Shown here in pieces: positions 52,245 through 60,945 of a DNA stretch of 64,000 nucleotides. Position 1 is the first letter of the stretch, and each line of letters starts with the position of its first letter. The notes beneath the pieces are model-generated. The model had not been told where the DNA came from, searched no databases, and was given only the letters and a program-made list of their open reading frames with translations. Source of the stretch: Kiritimatiellota bacterium. Lineage in GTDB: Bacteria > Verrucomicrobiota > Kiritimatiellia > JAAZAB01. Made by a program: the position numbers and the translations under genes. The stretch lies in the NCBI GenBank assembly GCA_026398415.1, contig JAPLSY010000080.1:4465-68464 (forward strand), written 5' to 3'.

Positions 52245-53147
52245 ATGTTTAACCGCATTGCCATTATCGGGTTGGGGCTCATGGGCGGATCGCTGGGACT
52301 GGCCATCAAGCAGAAGGGTTTGGCCCGGGTCGTGGCCGGCTTTGCGCGCCGCGCAGAAACACGCGAACTATCCTTGGAACTGGGGATCGTGGACCAGGTC
52401 TTTGAACGCCCCGAGGATGCCGTGCAAGCCGCCGACCTGGCGGTTTTCTGCACCTCGGTCAGTTCAATACCGGAATTGATCGACGCGTGTCGCACCCGGC
52501 TATCCGCTGACGGCGTTATGACAGATATCGGCAGTTGCAAAACGGAGATTGTGAAGCGGGTAGAGGCCTTGTTTCCGCGCGGACCGGTGCCGTTCATCGG
52601 CAGTCACCCGATCGCCGGCTCCGAGCGGCAGGGGATCGAGGCGGCGTCCGCCACGCTTTACCAGAACGCGTTCGTGGCGCTGACGCCCACCCGCCGGACG
52701 GCGCCGGCGGCCCGCGCACAGGTAATGCGCCTATGGCAAGGCCTGGATGCTCGCGTGCAAACGCTATCGCCACAGGCACACGATCACCTTCTGGCAAAAA
52801 CCAGTCATGTGCCGCACCTGGTGGCCGCTTTGCTGGCCACGTGCGTAGGCCGAACCCAACCCCGTCGGGTAGGACCGTTCTGTGGCGCCGGTTTTTTCGA
52901 CACCACGCGCATTGCGGAAGGCGATCCCCAGCTATGGCGGGATATCATCCGCGCCAACCAGCCTGCGATCCATAACGAATTGAAGGCATTTTCCAAGGAA
53001 GCGGACCATTTGTTGAACATTTTATCATGCCTTGGCAGATCCGCTGCCGGCGGAAAAAGTGGCGACTTGGAAATGCTGGACAAGTTTCTGCAAACAAGCC
53101 GGGAACGACGGCGCGCGTTGACCCGGGGCCAAGGGACCGCCTCGTGA
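52245..53147 (+). CDS. tyrA: Prephenate dehydrogenase
   Basis: It converts prephenate to 4-hydroxyphenylpyruvate. The 300-residue protein has the NAD loop GLGLMGGSLGLA, then IGSHPIAGSERQG and HDHLLAKTSHVPH, typical of TyrA. GGAGGGGG precedes the ATG at 52245. Its TGA overlaps the GTG start of aroA. First of a tyrA-aroA-cmk set of aromatic/nucleotide genes found together in many bacteria. Confidence 0.93.
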   Translation: MFNRIAIIGLGLMGGSLGLAIKQKGLARVVAGFARRAETRELSLELGIVDQVFERPEDAVQAADLAVFCTSVSSIPELIDACRTRLSADGVMTDIGSCKTEIVKRVEALFPRGPVPFIGSHPIAGSERQGIEAASATLYQNAFVALTPTRRTAPAARAQVMRLWQGLDARVQTLSPQAHDHLLAKTSHVPHLVAALLATCVGRTQPRRVGPFCGAGFFDTTRIAEGDPQLWRDIIRANQPAIHNELKAFSKEADHLLNILSCLGRSAAGGKSGDLEMLDKFLQTSRERRRALTRGQGTAS

Positions 53148-54454
53148 ACACGGCCGATAATGTAACCATCCATCCCTGCCGCGTGCTGGCGGGTACCGTG
53201 CGGGTCCCCGGGGACAAAAGTATTTCACACCGGGTAGCAATGCTCGCGGGCCTGACTATCGGTCAGTCGCGCTTGACGGGATTTCTGCGGAGTGAAGATT
53301 GCCTGAATACCCTGAAGGCCATGGAGTCTCTCGGCGCACGGGTTGAGATCACACCGGAATGCATTCAGGTTACGAGCAGACCCTGGGCCTGCCCACGCCA
53401 GCCCCTGGACATGGGCAACTCGGGAACCGGCCTGCGGCTCCTGTCCGGGCTTTTGGCCGGTCAGCCATGGACCACGGAATTAACCGGCGACAAATCGTTA
53501 CGTTCCCGCCCCATGCAACGCATCCAGGCGCCATTGGAACAAATGGGCGCCCGGGTTGAACTGCTGGGGGCGGGGAACTGTGCGCCCATCCGCATTACCG
53601 GTGGCGCCTTGCGGGGCATCGCGTATCCCATGCCCGTAGCCTCCGCGCAGGTAAAATCCTGCATCCTGCTGGCAGCTCTTTTTGCGGAAGGGGAAACGCG
53701 CATCGAAGAACCCCTGCCCACGCGGGATCATACCGAGCGCGCCTTCCAGGCATTGGGGATTCCCTTGCGGACGGACGGGAACCGGATCATGATCCGGGGC
53801 TATGGTCCGCGCGGACCGGACTTGACGGCAAGGGACTGGACCGTGCCCGGCGATTTTTCGTCGGCGGCCTTCTGGCTGGTGGCCGCCGCGGTTTTGGGAA
53901 CGGACGTAACCGTTCAGAATGTGGGGTTGAATCCGCGGCGGACAGCCTTGCTGGACGTGCTCAAACGCATGGGCGCCAATTTGGTCGTTGTGCCGGAGAC
54001 CGCGTCTTTGGCGGCGGAGCCGTCCGGCACCATCACCATTCACGGCGCCGACCTGCGCGGTACCGAGATCGGCGGCGCCGAAATTCCGAACCTGATTGAT
54101 GAACTGCCCATAGCGGCCGTGGCCGGCGCCCTGGCACGCGGAACGACGGTCATCCGGGATGCCCGTGAACTGCGGGTCAAGGAATCCGATCGCATTGCGT
54201 GCATGGTCGCCAATCTGCGGACACTGGGCATTGCCGCCGATGAGCGCGAGGATGGCATGCGCGTGAGCGGCGGGGCAACGGTGCGTGGGAATGTGGAACT
54301 TGACTGTTACGGCGACCATCGTGTTGCCATGGCCATGGCAATCCTGGCGCTGCGCGCCTCCGCGCCGGTCCGCATCCGGGGAGTTGCCTGTGTAAATACC
54401 TCGTACCCCGAATTCTGGCACCACCTGAAATTGTTGGGAGCCCATGTCGAATAA
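53144..54454 (+). CDS. aroA: 3-phosphoshikimate 1-carboxyvinyltransferase (EPSP synthase)
   Basis: The 436-residue protein starts at GTG 53144, overlapping the tyrA stop (GTGA); a longer frame is shadowed by tyrA. Motifs: VPGDKSISHR (PEP/substrate Lys), DMGNSGTGLRLLSG, and RVKESDRI near 335-342. It makes EPSP in the shikimate pathway. The next gene overlaps it by 11 bp. The Gly in GNSGT keeps the normal pattern. Confidence 0.95.
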   Translation: MNTADNVTIHPCRVLAGTVRVPGDKSISHRVAMLAGLTIGQSRLTGFLRSEDCLNTLKAMESLGARVEITPECIQVTSRPWACPRQPLDMGNSGTGLRLLSGLLAGQPWTTELTGDKSLRSRPMQRIQAPLEQMGARVELLGAGNCAPIRITGGALRGIAYPMPVASAQVKSCILLAALFAEGETRIEEPLPTRDHTERAFQALGIPLRTDGNRIMIRGYGPRGPDLTARDWTVPGDFSSAAFWLVAAAVLGTDVTVQNVGLNPRRTALLDVLKRMGANLVVVPETASLAAEPSGTITIHGADLRGTEIGGAEIPNLIDELPIAAVAGALARGTTVIRDARELRVKESDRIACMVANLRTLGIAADEREDGMRVSGGATVRGNVELDCYGDHRVAMAMAILALRASAPVRIRGVACVNTSYPEFWHHLKLLGAHVE

Positions 54455-55814
54455 TATTGCCATTGATGGACCTTCTGCCTCCGGTAAATCCACGGTCAGC
54501 CGCATGGTGGCCAAGTTGCTGGGCTATGTGCACGTGGATTCGGGCGCCATCTATCGCGCACTCACCTTGCAGATTATCCGCGACGGCCTGGCCGGGGCTT
54601 CGCCGGAAGCGATTGCCCGGCATCTATCATCGGTAGCGATGCGTTTTTTTGTGGAAGAGGGCGCCGTCCGGTTTACCATTAACGATGTTGATCCCGGGAC
54701 GGCCATCCGATCCCTGGCGGTCCAGGAGCAGGTCAGCGCCGTGGCGGCCATCCCGGAGGTGCGCACCTGGGTGGGGGAACGCTTGCGATCCCTGACGACG
54801 TTCGGTAACCTGGTCGTGGAAGGACGCGACATCGGCACGGTGGTATTTCCGGAAGCGACTTTTAAATTTTATTTGGACGCCGATCCCGAGGAAAGGGCGC
54901 GGCGCCGGCATCATGAACAGCAGGATCTGGCCGGAAACGCGATGAATCCGGTCGAAGTCAAACGCGCACTTTTACAGCGTGACGCGTGCGATCAGTCGCG
55001 GTCAACGGCGCCTTTGGCCATGGCGCCCGGGGCCTATCGCATTGAAACAACGCACATGACCATTGAGGACGTGGTGGCACAGATTGTGGAGAAGATTCGT
55101 ACCGTCCCGAAACACCGTTTGCCCAAAGCCATAGAGCGGGCGGGGTTTAGTCCGTTTGTCTACCATTTTTCCCGCGTGTTTTTTTTGTGCTACCTGTGGA
55201 TTTTCCACCGGTACGCGACGCATGGCCTTAAACACGTGCCGCGCGAAGGCGGTTGTATCCTGGTATCCAACCATGCCAGCTTTCTGGATCCGATCGCGGT
55301 GTGCTGTAACATCTGGAAGCGGCATGTTTATTTCCTGGCCCGTGACACCCTGTTCAAGCAATCGCGATTTATGAAGTGGTGGGCGATAGCGGTCGGCACA
55401 CTGCCCATTGACCGCAACAAAGGCGACATCCGTGCGCTTAAAGGGGCCATTAACCTGGCGCGGCAAGGTAACATGATTTTTCTATTTCCGGAAGGCACGC
55501 GCACCCGGGACGGACACCTCCAGCCGGTCAAGGCCGGCATTGGGTTTCTGATCGAAAAGGCTGGTGTTCCGGTCGTACCCGCTTATGTACGCGGCACGTT
55601 TGAAGCGTTTCCTCGTGATGCGCATCGGATCAAGTTCAGTAAAATTGTCACGTATTTTGGAAAACCCTTGACGCCGGCAGATTGCGCCGTATTCAAGGGC
55701 GATCCGGAAAGGCACCAGAAAATAGCCGATTTGGTCATGGCACGTATCGCGGCCCTGGATCCGGCAGGCGGGCAAACATCCGTCTTTGCCAAGGCTACCC
55801 CGGACAAGAGCTGA
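54444..55814 (+). CDS. cmk: Cytidylate kinase fused to 1-acyl-glycerol-3-phosphate acyltransferase (Cmk-PlsC)
   Basis: Residues 1-220 are a cytidylate kinase: Walker A IDGPSASGKST, DSGAIYRALT, and EGRDIGTVVFP. From about 225 on, a hydrophobic stretch (FFLCYLWIFH) leads to a PlsC acyltransferase with SNHASFLDP (catalytic H-x4-D) and FPEGTRTRDG. One protein thus carries a nucleotide kinase and a phospholipid enzyme. In many genomes these are separate, often neighbouring, genes. The rpsA gene that often follows cmk is absent. The last 15 residues are variable and may be extra. Confidence 0.93.
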   Translation: MSNNIAIDGPSASGKSTVSRMVAKLLGYVHVDSGAIYRALTLQIIRDGLAGASPEAIARHLSSVAMRFFVEEGAVRFTINDVDPGTAIRSLAVQEQVSAVAAIPEVRTWVGERLRSLTTFGNLVVEGRDIGTVVFPEATFKFYLDADPEERARRRHHEQQDLAGNAMNPVEVKRALLQRDACDQSRSTAPLAMAPGAYRIETTHMTIEDVVAQIVEKIRTVPKHRLPKAIERAGFSPFVYHFSRVFFLCYLWIFHRYATHGLKHVPREGGCILVSNHASFLDPIAVCCNIWKRHVYFLARDTLFKQSRFMKWWAIAVGTLPIDRNKGDIRALKGAINLARQGNMIFLFPEGTRTRDGHLQPVKAGIGFLIEKAGVPVVPAYVRGTFEAFPRDAHRIKFSKIVTYFGKPLTPADCAVFKGDPERHQKIADLVMARIAALDPAGGQTSVFAKATPDKS

Positions 55815-55834
55815 TGTTTTACGACGTCCTCCGT

Positions 55835-55859
55835 CATCTGTTATCCGTCGTCTGTCCTC
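55835..55859. repeat. CATCTGTTAnCCGTCGTCTGTC word repeat, copy 1
   Basis: A 25-nt block between the cmk-plsC and rpe genes, present in inverted orientation at 59755-59779 with two mismatches. Confidence 0.7.
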
Positions 55860-55947
55860 CCGCCTTCGCCCTTCGGGCTTCGGTGGGCAGGCCGCTTGTC
55901 GTCCTCCGGCTTGCACGGACACCACGCTTCTGTTATTGTTACTCGCC

Positions 55948-56697
55948 ATGAACCCGAAGATTTATATTTGGCCGTCATTATTGGCCGGCGATTTCGGCCG
56001 GCTGGAAGAATCGGCGCTCCAGGCGCAGGAGGCCGGGGCCGATGCCCTGCACCTGGATATCATGGATGGGCACTTTGTGCCCAACTTGAGCATGGGACCG
56101 GATGTGGTCAAGATGGCGCGCCGCTGCCTGACTATTCCGCTCAGCGTACATCTGATGCTTTCACGGCCGGACCAGTTTGCGGAGGTATTTATCAAGGCCG
56201 GCGCTACGACACTGACGATCCACGTGGAATCCGCGTGCGATGTCCTGGGGACGCTCCGGCGCATTCGCGCGCTGGGCGCAATTCCCGGAGTGGCACTCAA
56301 TCCGGAGACACCTTTTGAGGCGGTGCTTCCATTCCTCGACGAGGTGGACGAGGTGCTGTGCATGACCGTCCATCCGGGTTTTGGCGGCCAGAAATTCATG
56401 CCGGAGGTACTGCCCAAAATCGCCGCCATTCGCCATGCCGCGCAGCCGCGCCCGCAGTCGCTACGCTCCAGCGTTGCGGGCGGGATGCGACCGGGACGGG
56501 ATAGGGGAGGGGATGCTATTTTGGGCATCACCGTGGACGGCGGCATTGATCTGAGCACCGTAACATGCGTGGCAAAGGCCGGCGCCAATATAATGGTGGC
56601 CGGAAACGCGCTATTTAAATCGAAAACCATGGCACAGGATCTGCGGCAGATGCGCGAAAAAGCACGCGCTGTGTTCGGCAAGGACGCAGCCGGCTAA
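55948..56697 (+). CDS. rpe: Ribulose-phosphate 3-epimerase
   Basis: It interconverts ribulose-5-P and xylulose-5-P. The 249-residue barrel has PSLLAGDFGRLEE, LHLDIMDGHFVPN (metal His/Asp), LSVHLML, TVHPGFGGQKF and VDGGID. Between FGGQKF and VDGGID lies an extra Pro/Arg/Ser/Gly-rich stretch of about 25 residues (about 165-189), absent from usual Rpe and encoded by GC-rich DNA with inverted repeats. The ATG at 55948 is used; the long frame upstream lacks homology. Confidence 0.92.
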   Translation: MNPKIYIWPSLLAGDFGRLEESALQAQEAGADALHLDIMDGHFVPNLSMGPDVVKMARRCLTIPLSVHLMLSRPDQFAEVFIKAGATTLTIHVESACDVLGTLRRIRALGAIPGVALNPETPFEAVLPFLDEVDEVLCMTVHPGFGGQKFMPEVLPKIAAIRHAAQPRPQSLRSSVAGGMRPGRDRGGDAILGITVDGGIDLSTVTCVAKAGANIMVAGNALFKSKTMAQDLRQMREKARAVFGKDAAG

Positions 56698-56708
56698 CGG
56701 CAAAAGTA

Positions 56709-56808
56709 GCAAGAATTCAGAAGTCAGAATCCAGAATCAAAACATAGGCAACTACTGATAACTATCTTTAAAATTCTTAATTCTGTCTCCTGACTCCTGA
56801 ATTCTTGC
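56709..56808. repeat. Imperfect inverted repeat built from AATTCAGAAGTCAGA-like words
   Basis: Arms 56709-56738 and 56779-56808, about 25 of 30 positions paired, starting with the perfect 12-mer GCAAGAATTCAG. It fills the gap between rpe and lepA and ends 40 bp before the lepA start. Confidence 0.75.
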
Positions 56809-56847
56809 AAAACGCAAGTTTTGCAATTAACCCGTTCGATTGGAATT

Positions 56848-58653
56848 ATGACCGACTCGCTCTCACGCATTCGCAATTTCTGCATCATCGCGCACATTGA
56901 CCACGGAAAATCCACGCTGGCCGACCGCATGTTGCAATTGACCCATACCGTTGACGAACGTGATTTCCGCGACCAGGTTCTGGACAGCATGGATCTTGAA
57001 CGCGAGCGGGGTATCACCATCAAGTGCCACCCCGTCACCATGAATTACCAGGCTACCGATGGCCAGACCTACGAGTTTAACCTGCTGGACACGCCGGGCC
57101 ACGTGGATTTCACCTACGAAGTCTCGCGAAGCATGGCGGCCTGCGATGGCGCCTTGCTCCTCGTGGACGCCGCGCAGGGCGTGGAAGCGCAGACCGTGGC
57201 CAACGCCTATCTGGCCATGGAAGCCAATTTGACCATCATCCCCGTGATTAACAAGATTGATTTGCCCACGGCCGATGTGGATACCGTGGTCAGGCAAATT
57301 GAGGATATCCTGGGGCTTACGGTGGATGCCGGGAGCCTGATCAGCGCCAAGACGGGGCAGGGGGTGCCGGCCCTGATGGAAATGATCAGGCGCCAGGTGC
57401 CGCCGCCGAAAACGGATTTGGAGGTTGGGACACGGGTGCTGGTTTTCGATTCCATTTATGATGCTTACCGCGGCGTTATGCCGTATGTGCGCGTCAAGGA
57501 CGGCCGGCTGAAAACCGGGGACCGTATCCGGTTCATGGGCACCGGCTATACCAGCGAGATCAAGGAAGTCGGCATGTTCTGCCCGAAGCCCACGCCGGTG
57601 GCCGTTCTGAACGCTGGTCAAGTCGGGTACATCGTGGGCACGATCAAAGAGCCCCGCGATATTCTCATCGGCGATACCATTACAACCCAGGAGCGGCCGG
57701 CAAAACATCCGTTGCCGGGATTCAAGCTTGTCCTGCCCATGGTGTTCAGCGGGGTCTACCCGGTCAATACATCCGACCTTGAGAAGCTGAAAGCCAGCCT
57801 GGACCGTCTCAGCCTGAACGACAGCGCGTTCACCTACCAGCCGGAATCGTCCGTGGCGCTGGGCTTCGGGTTTCGTTGCGGGTTTCTCGGCCTGTTGCAC
57901 ATGGAAATCGTCCAGGAACGTTTGCGGCGCGAGCACGACGTGGACATCATCAGCACTTACCCTTCGGTAATCTATAACGTGTACTTGAATAACGGGGAGA
58001 TGCTCAAGATCGACAACCCCGTGCACATGCCCGACCTGACACGGATTGACCATATCGAGGAGCCCATGATCCGCGCGTTCATCATCTGCCAAAACGAGCA
58101 TATCAATGACATAATGAAGCTCATCATGGACCGGCGCGGCACGGTGGAAAAAACGGATTCGCTGGACACGCGGCGGGTCATGCTGACGTGTTCGATGCCG
58201 CTGAATGAAATCCTGGTAGATTTCTACGATTTTCTTAAAAGTATTTCGCACGGGTATGCCTCCATGGATTATGAGCACCAGGGGCACATGGCCAGCGACC
58301 TGGTGCGTTTGGATATCTTGCTCAATGGCGAACCCGTGGACGCGTTTTCCTGCCTTATTCACCGCTCCAAGGCGGAGAGCCGCGGCCGGCAGATGTGCGC
58401 CGCGCTGAAAGACGTTATCCCGTCGCATTTGTTTACCATCCCCGTCCAGGCGGCCATTGGCAAGACGATCATCGCCCGTGAAACCATCAAGGCCTTGCGC
58501 AAAGATGTGACGGCCAAATGCTATGGCGGCGACATTTCCCGCAAGCGCAAGCTTCTGGAACGCCAGAAGGAAGGCAAGAAGCGCATGAAACTGGTCGGCA
58601 GGGTGAACGTGCCGCAGGAAGCATTTATTTCGGTACTCAAATCGAACACTTAA
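56848..58653 (+). CDS. lepA: Elongation factor 4 (LepA)
   Basis: The 601-residue translational GTPase has G1 AHIDHGKST, G3 DTPGHVDF, G4 NKIDL, and the LepA-specific C-terminal domain with GGDISRKRKLLERQKEGKKRMK. It back-translocates or remodels stalled ribosomes. The ATG at 56848 is followed directly by the conserved SRIRNF. It precedes signal peptidase by 17 bp, the classical lepA-lepB order. Confidence 0.97.
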   Translation: MTDSLSRIRNFCIIAHIDHGKSTLADRMLQLTHTVDERDFRDQVLDSMDLERERGITIKCHPVTMNYQATDGQTYEFNLLDTPGHVDFTYEVSRSMAACDGALLLVDAAQGVEAQTVANAYLAMEANLTIIPVINKIDLPTADVDTVVRQIEDILGLTVDAGSLISAKTGQGVPALMEMIRRQVPPPKTDLEVGTRVLVFDSIYDAYRGVMPYVRVKDGRLKTGDRIRFMGTGYTSEIKEVGMFCPKPTPVAVLNAGQVGYIVGTIKEPRDILIGDTITTQERPAKHPLPGFKLVLPMVFSGVYPVNTSDLEKLKASLDRLSLNDSAFTYQPESSVALGFGFRCGFLGLLHMEIVQERLRREHDVDIISTYPSVIYNVYLNNGEMLKIDNPVHMPDLTRIDHIEEPMIRAFIICQNEHINDIMKLIMDRRGTVEKTDSLDTRRVMLTCSMPLNEILVDFYDFLKSISHGYASMDYEHQGHMASDLVRLDILLNGEPVDAFSCLIHRSKAESRGRQMCAALKDVIPSHLFTIPVQAAIGKTIIARETIKALRKDVTAKCYGGDISRKRKLLERQKEGKKRMKLVGRVNVPQEAFISVLKSNT

Positions 58654-58670
58654 ACAGCAAGGAACATGGT

Positions 58671-59738
58671 ATGAATTTCTGGGAACGCAGGCAGGCACGT
58701 AAGACCTTGTTACATTTGATGAAAGAAGCACGGCACATCCGCAATCTACGGGAAGATGTGGCCGAGGTCGCTGCCTTGGCACGCCTGGATGCCGGCGTTC
58801 AACGGGTCCAGGATGTAATCAAGACCGGCAACTGGTCACAGGTTGAACCCTCGGCCACGGAACTGGGCGCCCGGATCGAAGCACTGATGCCCAAACGACC
58901 TTGGGCCTGGCTGCGCGAGAACCTGGAAATTATCGTGGTGGCACTGGCCGTGGCCATGGCGGCCCGAACTTATTTTGTACAGCCGTTCAAGATTCCCACG
59001 TCCTCCATGTATCCTACGCTGTGTGGCATCCATTACGCTCCGCAGGATAAACCCGACTGGTTTGACCGCACGCCTTTGCGGTTGGCCAAGTGGCTGATCT
59101 TCGGTTCATGGTATGTGGAAATCAGGGCGCAGACGTCAGGCACGGTGCAGATCGTGGATACGAACCAGGAACGCCTGTTCGTTGTCAACGGGCTGGCCCA
59201 CCGGGGTTTTGAACACATGACTGACCATGTCTCCAATGGGGACATGGTCGTTCGGGGACAATTACTGGCATCGGGCGTGCGCATGGCCGGGGATCATATT
59301 TTTGTCAATAAAGTGGAATGGAACTTCCACAAGCCGCGGCGTGGTGAAATCATGGTATTCAAGACCACCGGCATTGAACATCCGCAGATCAAACAGACCG
59401 AACATTATGTCAAACGCATGGTCGGACTGCCCGGTGAAATCCTCGGCATTGAAACCCCGCATCTTTACATTAACGGGAAAATAATGGCGCAACCTTCAAG
59501 TATCGCCCGGATCGAGACGCGCCAGTCTGGTTATGACGGCTATCAGAAAACGGGGAATTACCTGGCCGGTCAAAACAACCGCGTGCAATTGACGGACGAC
59601 CAGTTTTTTGCCTGCGGGGATAACCAGCGCAACAGCCTGGACAGCCGGTACTGGGGCCCCGTGCCACGCGCCAACCTGGTCGGCCCGGCCTTTTTTGTCT
59701 ATTGGCCCTTGTCCGGCCGCTGGGGCATGGCGGACTGA
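58671..59738 (+). CDS. lepB: Signal peptidase I
   Basis: The 355-residue protein has a membrane helix (LEIIVVALAVAMAARTYFV, about 85-103), the catalytic Ser in PTSSMYPTL, the general-base Lys in HYVKRMVGLPGE and the C-terminal box GDNQRNSLDSRYWGPV. An N-terminal soluble segment of about 80 residues precedes the helix. An insertion between the Ser box and the later boxes (about 115-195) is longer than usual. It cleaves exported proteins, including the outer-membrane proteins here. Confidence 0.95.
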   Translation: MNFWERRQARKTLLHLMKEARHIRNLREDVAEVAALARLDAGVQRVQDVIKTGNWSQVEPSATELGARIEALMPKRPWAWLRENLEIIVVALAVAMAARTYFVQPFKIPTSSMYPTLCGIHYAPQDKPDWFDRTPLRLAKWLIFGSWYVEIRAQTSGTVQIVDTNQERLFVVNGLAHRGFEHMTDHVSNGDMVVRGQLLASGVRMAGDHIFVNKVEWNFHKPRRGEIMVFKTTGIEHPQIKQTEHYVKRMVGLPGEILGIETPHLYINGKIMAQPSSIARIETRQSGYDGYQKTGNYLAGQNNRVQLTDDQFFACGDNQRNSLDSRYWGPVPRANLVGPAFFVYWPLSGRWGMAD

Positions 59739-59754
59739 CTGAGAGCCGTAGCCT

Positions 59755-59779
59755 GACGACAGACGACGGCTAACAGATG
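59755..59779. repeat. CATCTGTTAnCCGTCGTCTGTC word repeat, copy 2 (inverted)
   Basis: Reverse-complement match of the block at 55835-55859 with two mismatches, in the gap after lepB. Confidence 0.7.
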
Positions 59780-59916
59780 GCAGACAAGGCGCGGATAACC
59801 GTGAACCCGACAATTCAACGTTACGTTTTTTGGTTTGTAATGCCGATAGCTTTGTGCAACATTGCGGGCAAAACCACGGCTGGGTAGGGGAGGGTGATCA
59901 ACCCATCTATATCTCA

Positions 59917-59973
59917 GTAATGCAGCCCGCCTGCAGTCCGTCAGCTGACGGACGCAGCATTACGGGCAGGGAG
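59917..59973 (+). promoter_or_regulatory. Structured leader of the outer-membrane protein gene
   Basis: An 18-bp perfect palindrome GTCCGTCAGCTGACGGAC (59936-59953) sits inside outer arms GTAATGC (59917-59923) and GCATTAC (59957-59963). An alternative pairing of GCCC/CCTGC (59925-59934) with GGGCAGG (59964-59970) would cover the ribosome site AGGGAG (59968-59973). Two competing folds suggest translational control. Confidence 0.4.
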
Positions 59974-59979
59974 TCTTCT

Positions 59980-60735
59980 ATGATGACAAAATCAATATCC
60001 GTTGCGATTATCACTGCTTGTATGCTTGCCAGCCTGCCGATCATGGCGGCCACGCTATCCGCCTCAGATTCTCGTGATACGTTGTTTACCCAGCAAAGCC
60101 TCGATAATCTCAGCATTGGCGGCGTTTTCGAGGCGCTGAAACGCGACATGCAATATGACAATGGCGGGAAAACTAAACTGGAAGCCTATAATTATTACGG
60201 CTATATGGGCTATGATTTTCTTCAGTGGCTGACACTTTTCGGCACATTAGGCGCTTGCCAGGCAAAATCTACCGAATATGACACGCTCGGTGATGCCAAG
60301 GTCAAGTGGTCGGCAGGCTTAAACCTTAAAATATGGCACTTTGACATTTATGACCCGTCGTGGCTGACGGGGCGATGCAGTTTCCGTGCCATGGGTGAAT
60401 ATTCGCAATATCAGTCAGGTAACACCGATACCGGCAAGTTAAAATGGCAGGATATATATGCTTCCGTAACGCTCAATTATGAAGTTTTTGTATCGCGCAT
60501 GGATAATACGGACTCATATCCGTACAGTCTGTTGTTATACGTTGGCCCGGCCTTTTCCAAGGTGGATGGCAAGCGGGAAACGGCAACGCAAAGCGACGAC
60601 TTCAGCGAAGTTCATAATTTAGGCATTGCGGCTGGAGCGGATTTATTTGCCTCGCACAATCTATCCATCGGCGGCCAGCTCCAGTATTTCTTCGATCAGC
60701 CTACGCTGAGCGCCAGCGTGATGTATAACTTCTGA
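59980..60735 (+). CDS. Small outer-membrane beta-barrel protein
   Basis: About 251 residues with a signal peptide (MMTKSISVAIITACMLASLP, cleavage near AAT) followed by alternating hydrophobic strands with many Tyr, and ending VMYNF with terminal Phe, the outer-membrane insertion signal. It resembles small porin-like barrels and the C-terminal barrel of the giant protein at 1-3510. AGGGAG lies 6 bases before the ATG at 59980. Function unknown. Confidence 0.8.
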   Translation: MMTKSISVAIITACMLASLPIMAATLSASDSRDTLFTQQSLDNLSIGGVFEALKRDMQYDNGGKTKLEAYNYYGYMGYDFLQWLTLFGTLGACQAKSTEYDTLGDAKVKWSAGLNLKIWHFDIYDPSWLTGRCSFRAMGEYSQYQSGNTDTGKLKWQDIYASVTLNYEVFVSRMDNTDSYPYSLLLYVGPAFSKVDGKRETATQSDDFSEVHNLGIAAGADLFASHNLSIGGQLQYFFDQPTLSASVMYNF

Positions 60736-60945
60736 TGCTCGCAATACGGGGCAGTGTCCTCAGCCAAATGACGGAGTAAACGACCAATCATTTGTTCCCA
60801 AGCCTATCTATTGGCATACAGGTCATGTCGCATAATATATCTTATGTCTACTAATACATATAGCCCAGCACAAGCCATGGTTGTTTTCGTGCTTTTGACG
60901 TGCCCTCTGCCACAAGCGGCTAATCGAGGAATATACGGGGAAATC

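Noticed and set aside
53498..54514. A 338-residue minus-strand frame opposite aroA
   Set aside because: It mirrors the EPSP synthase codons and lacks a ribosome site or motifs.
56863..58782. A 639-residue open frame on the minus strand opposite lepA
   Set aside because: lepA on the plus strand is a full, well-conserved gene; the antisense frame is a composition shadow with no recognisable motif and a His/Gln/Asp-heavy make-up.
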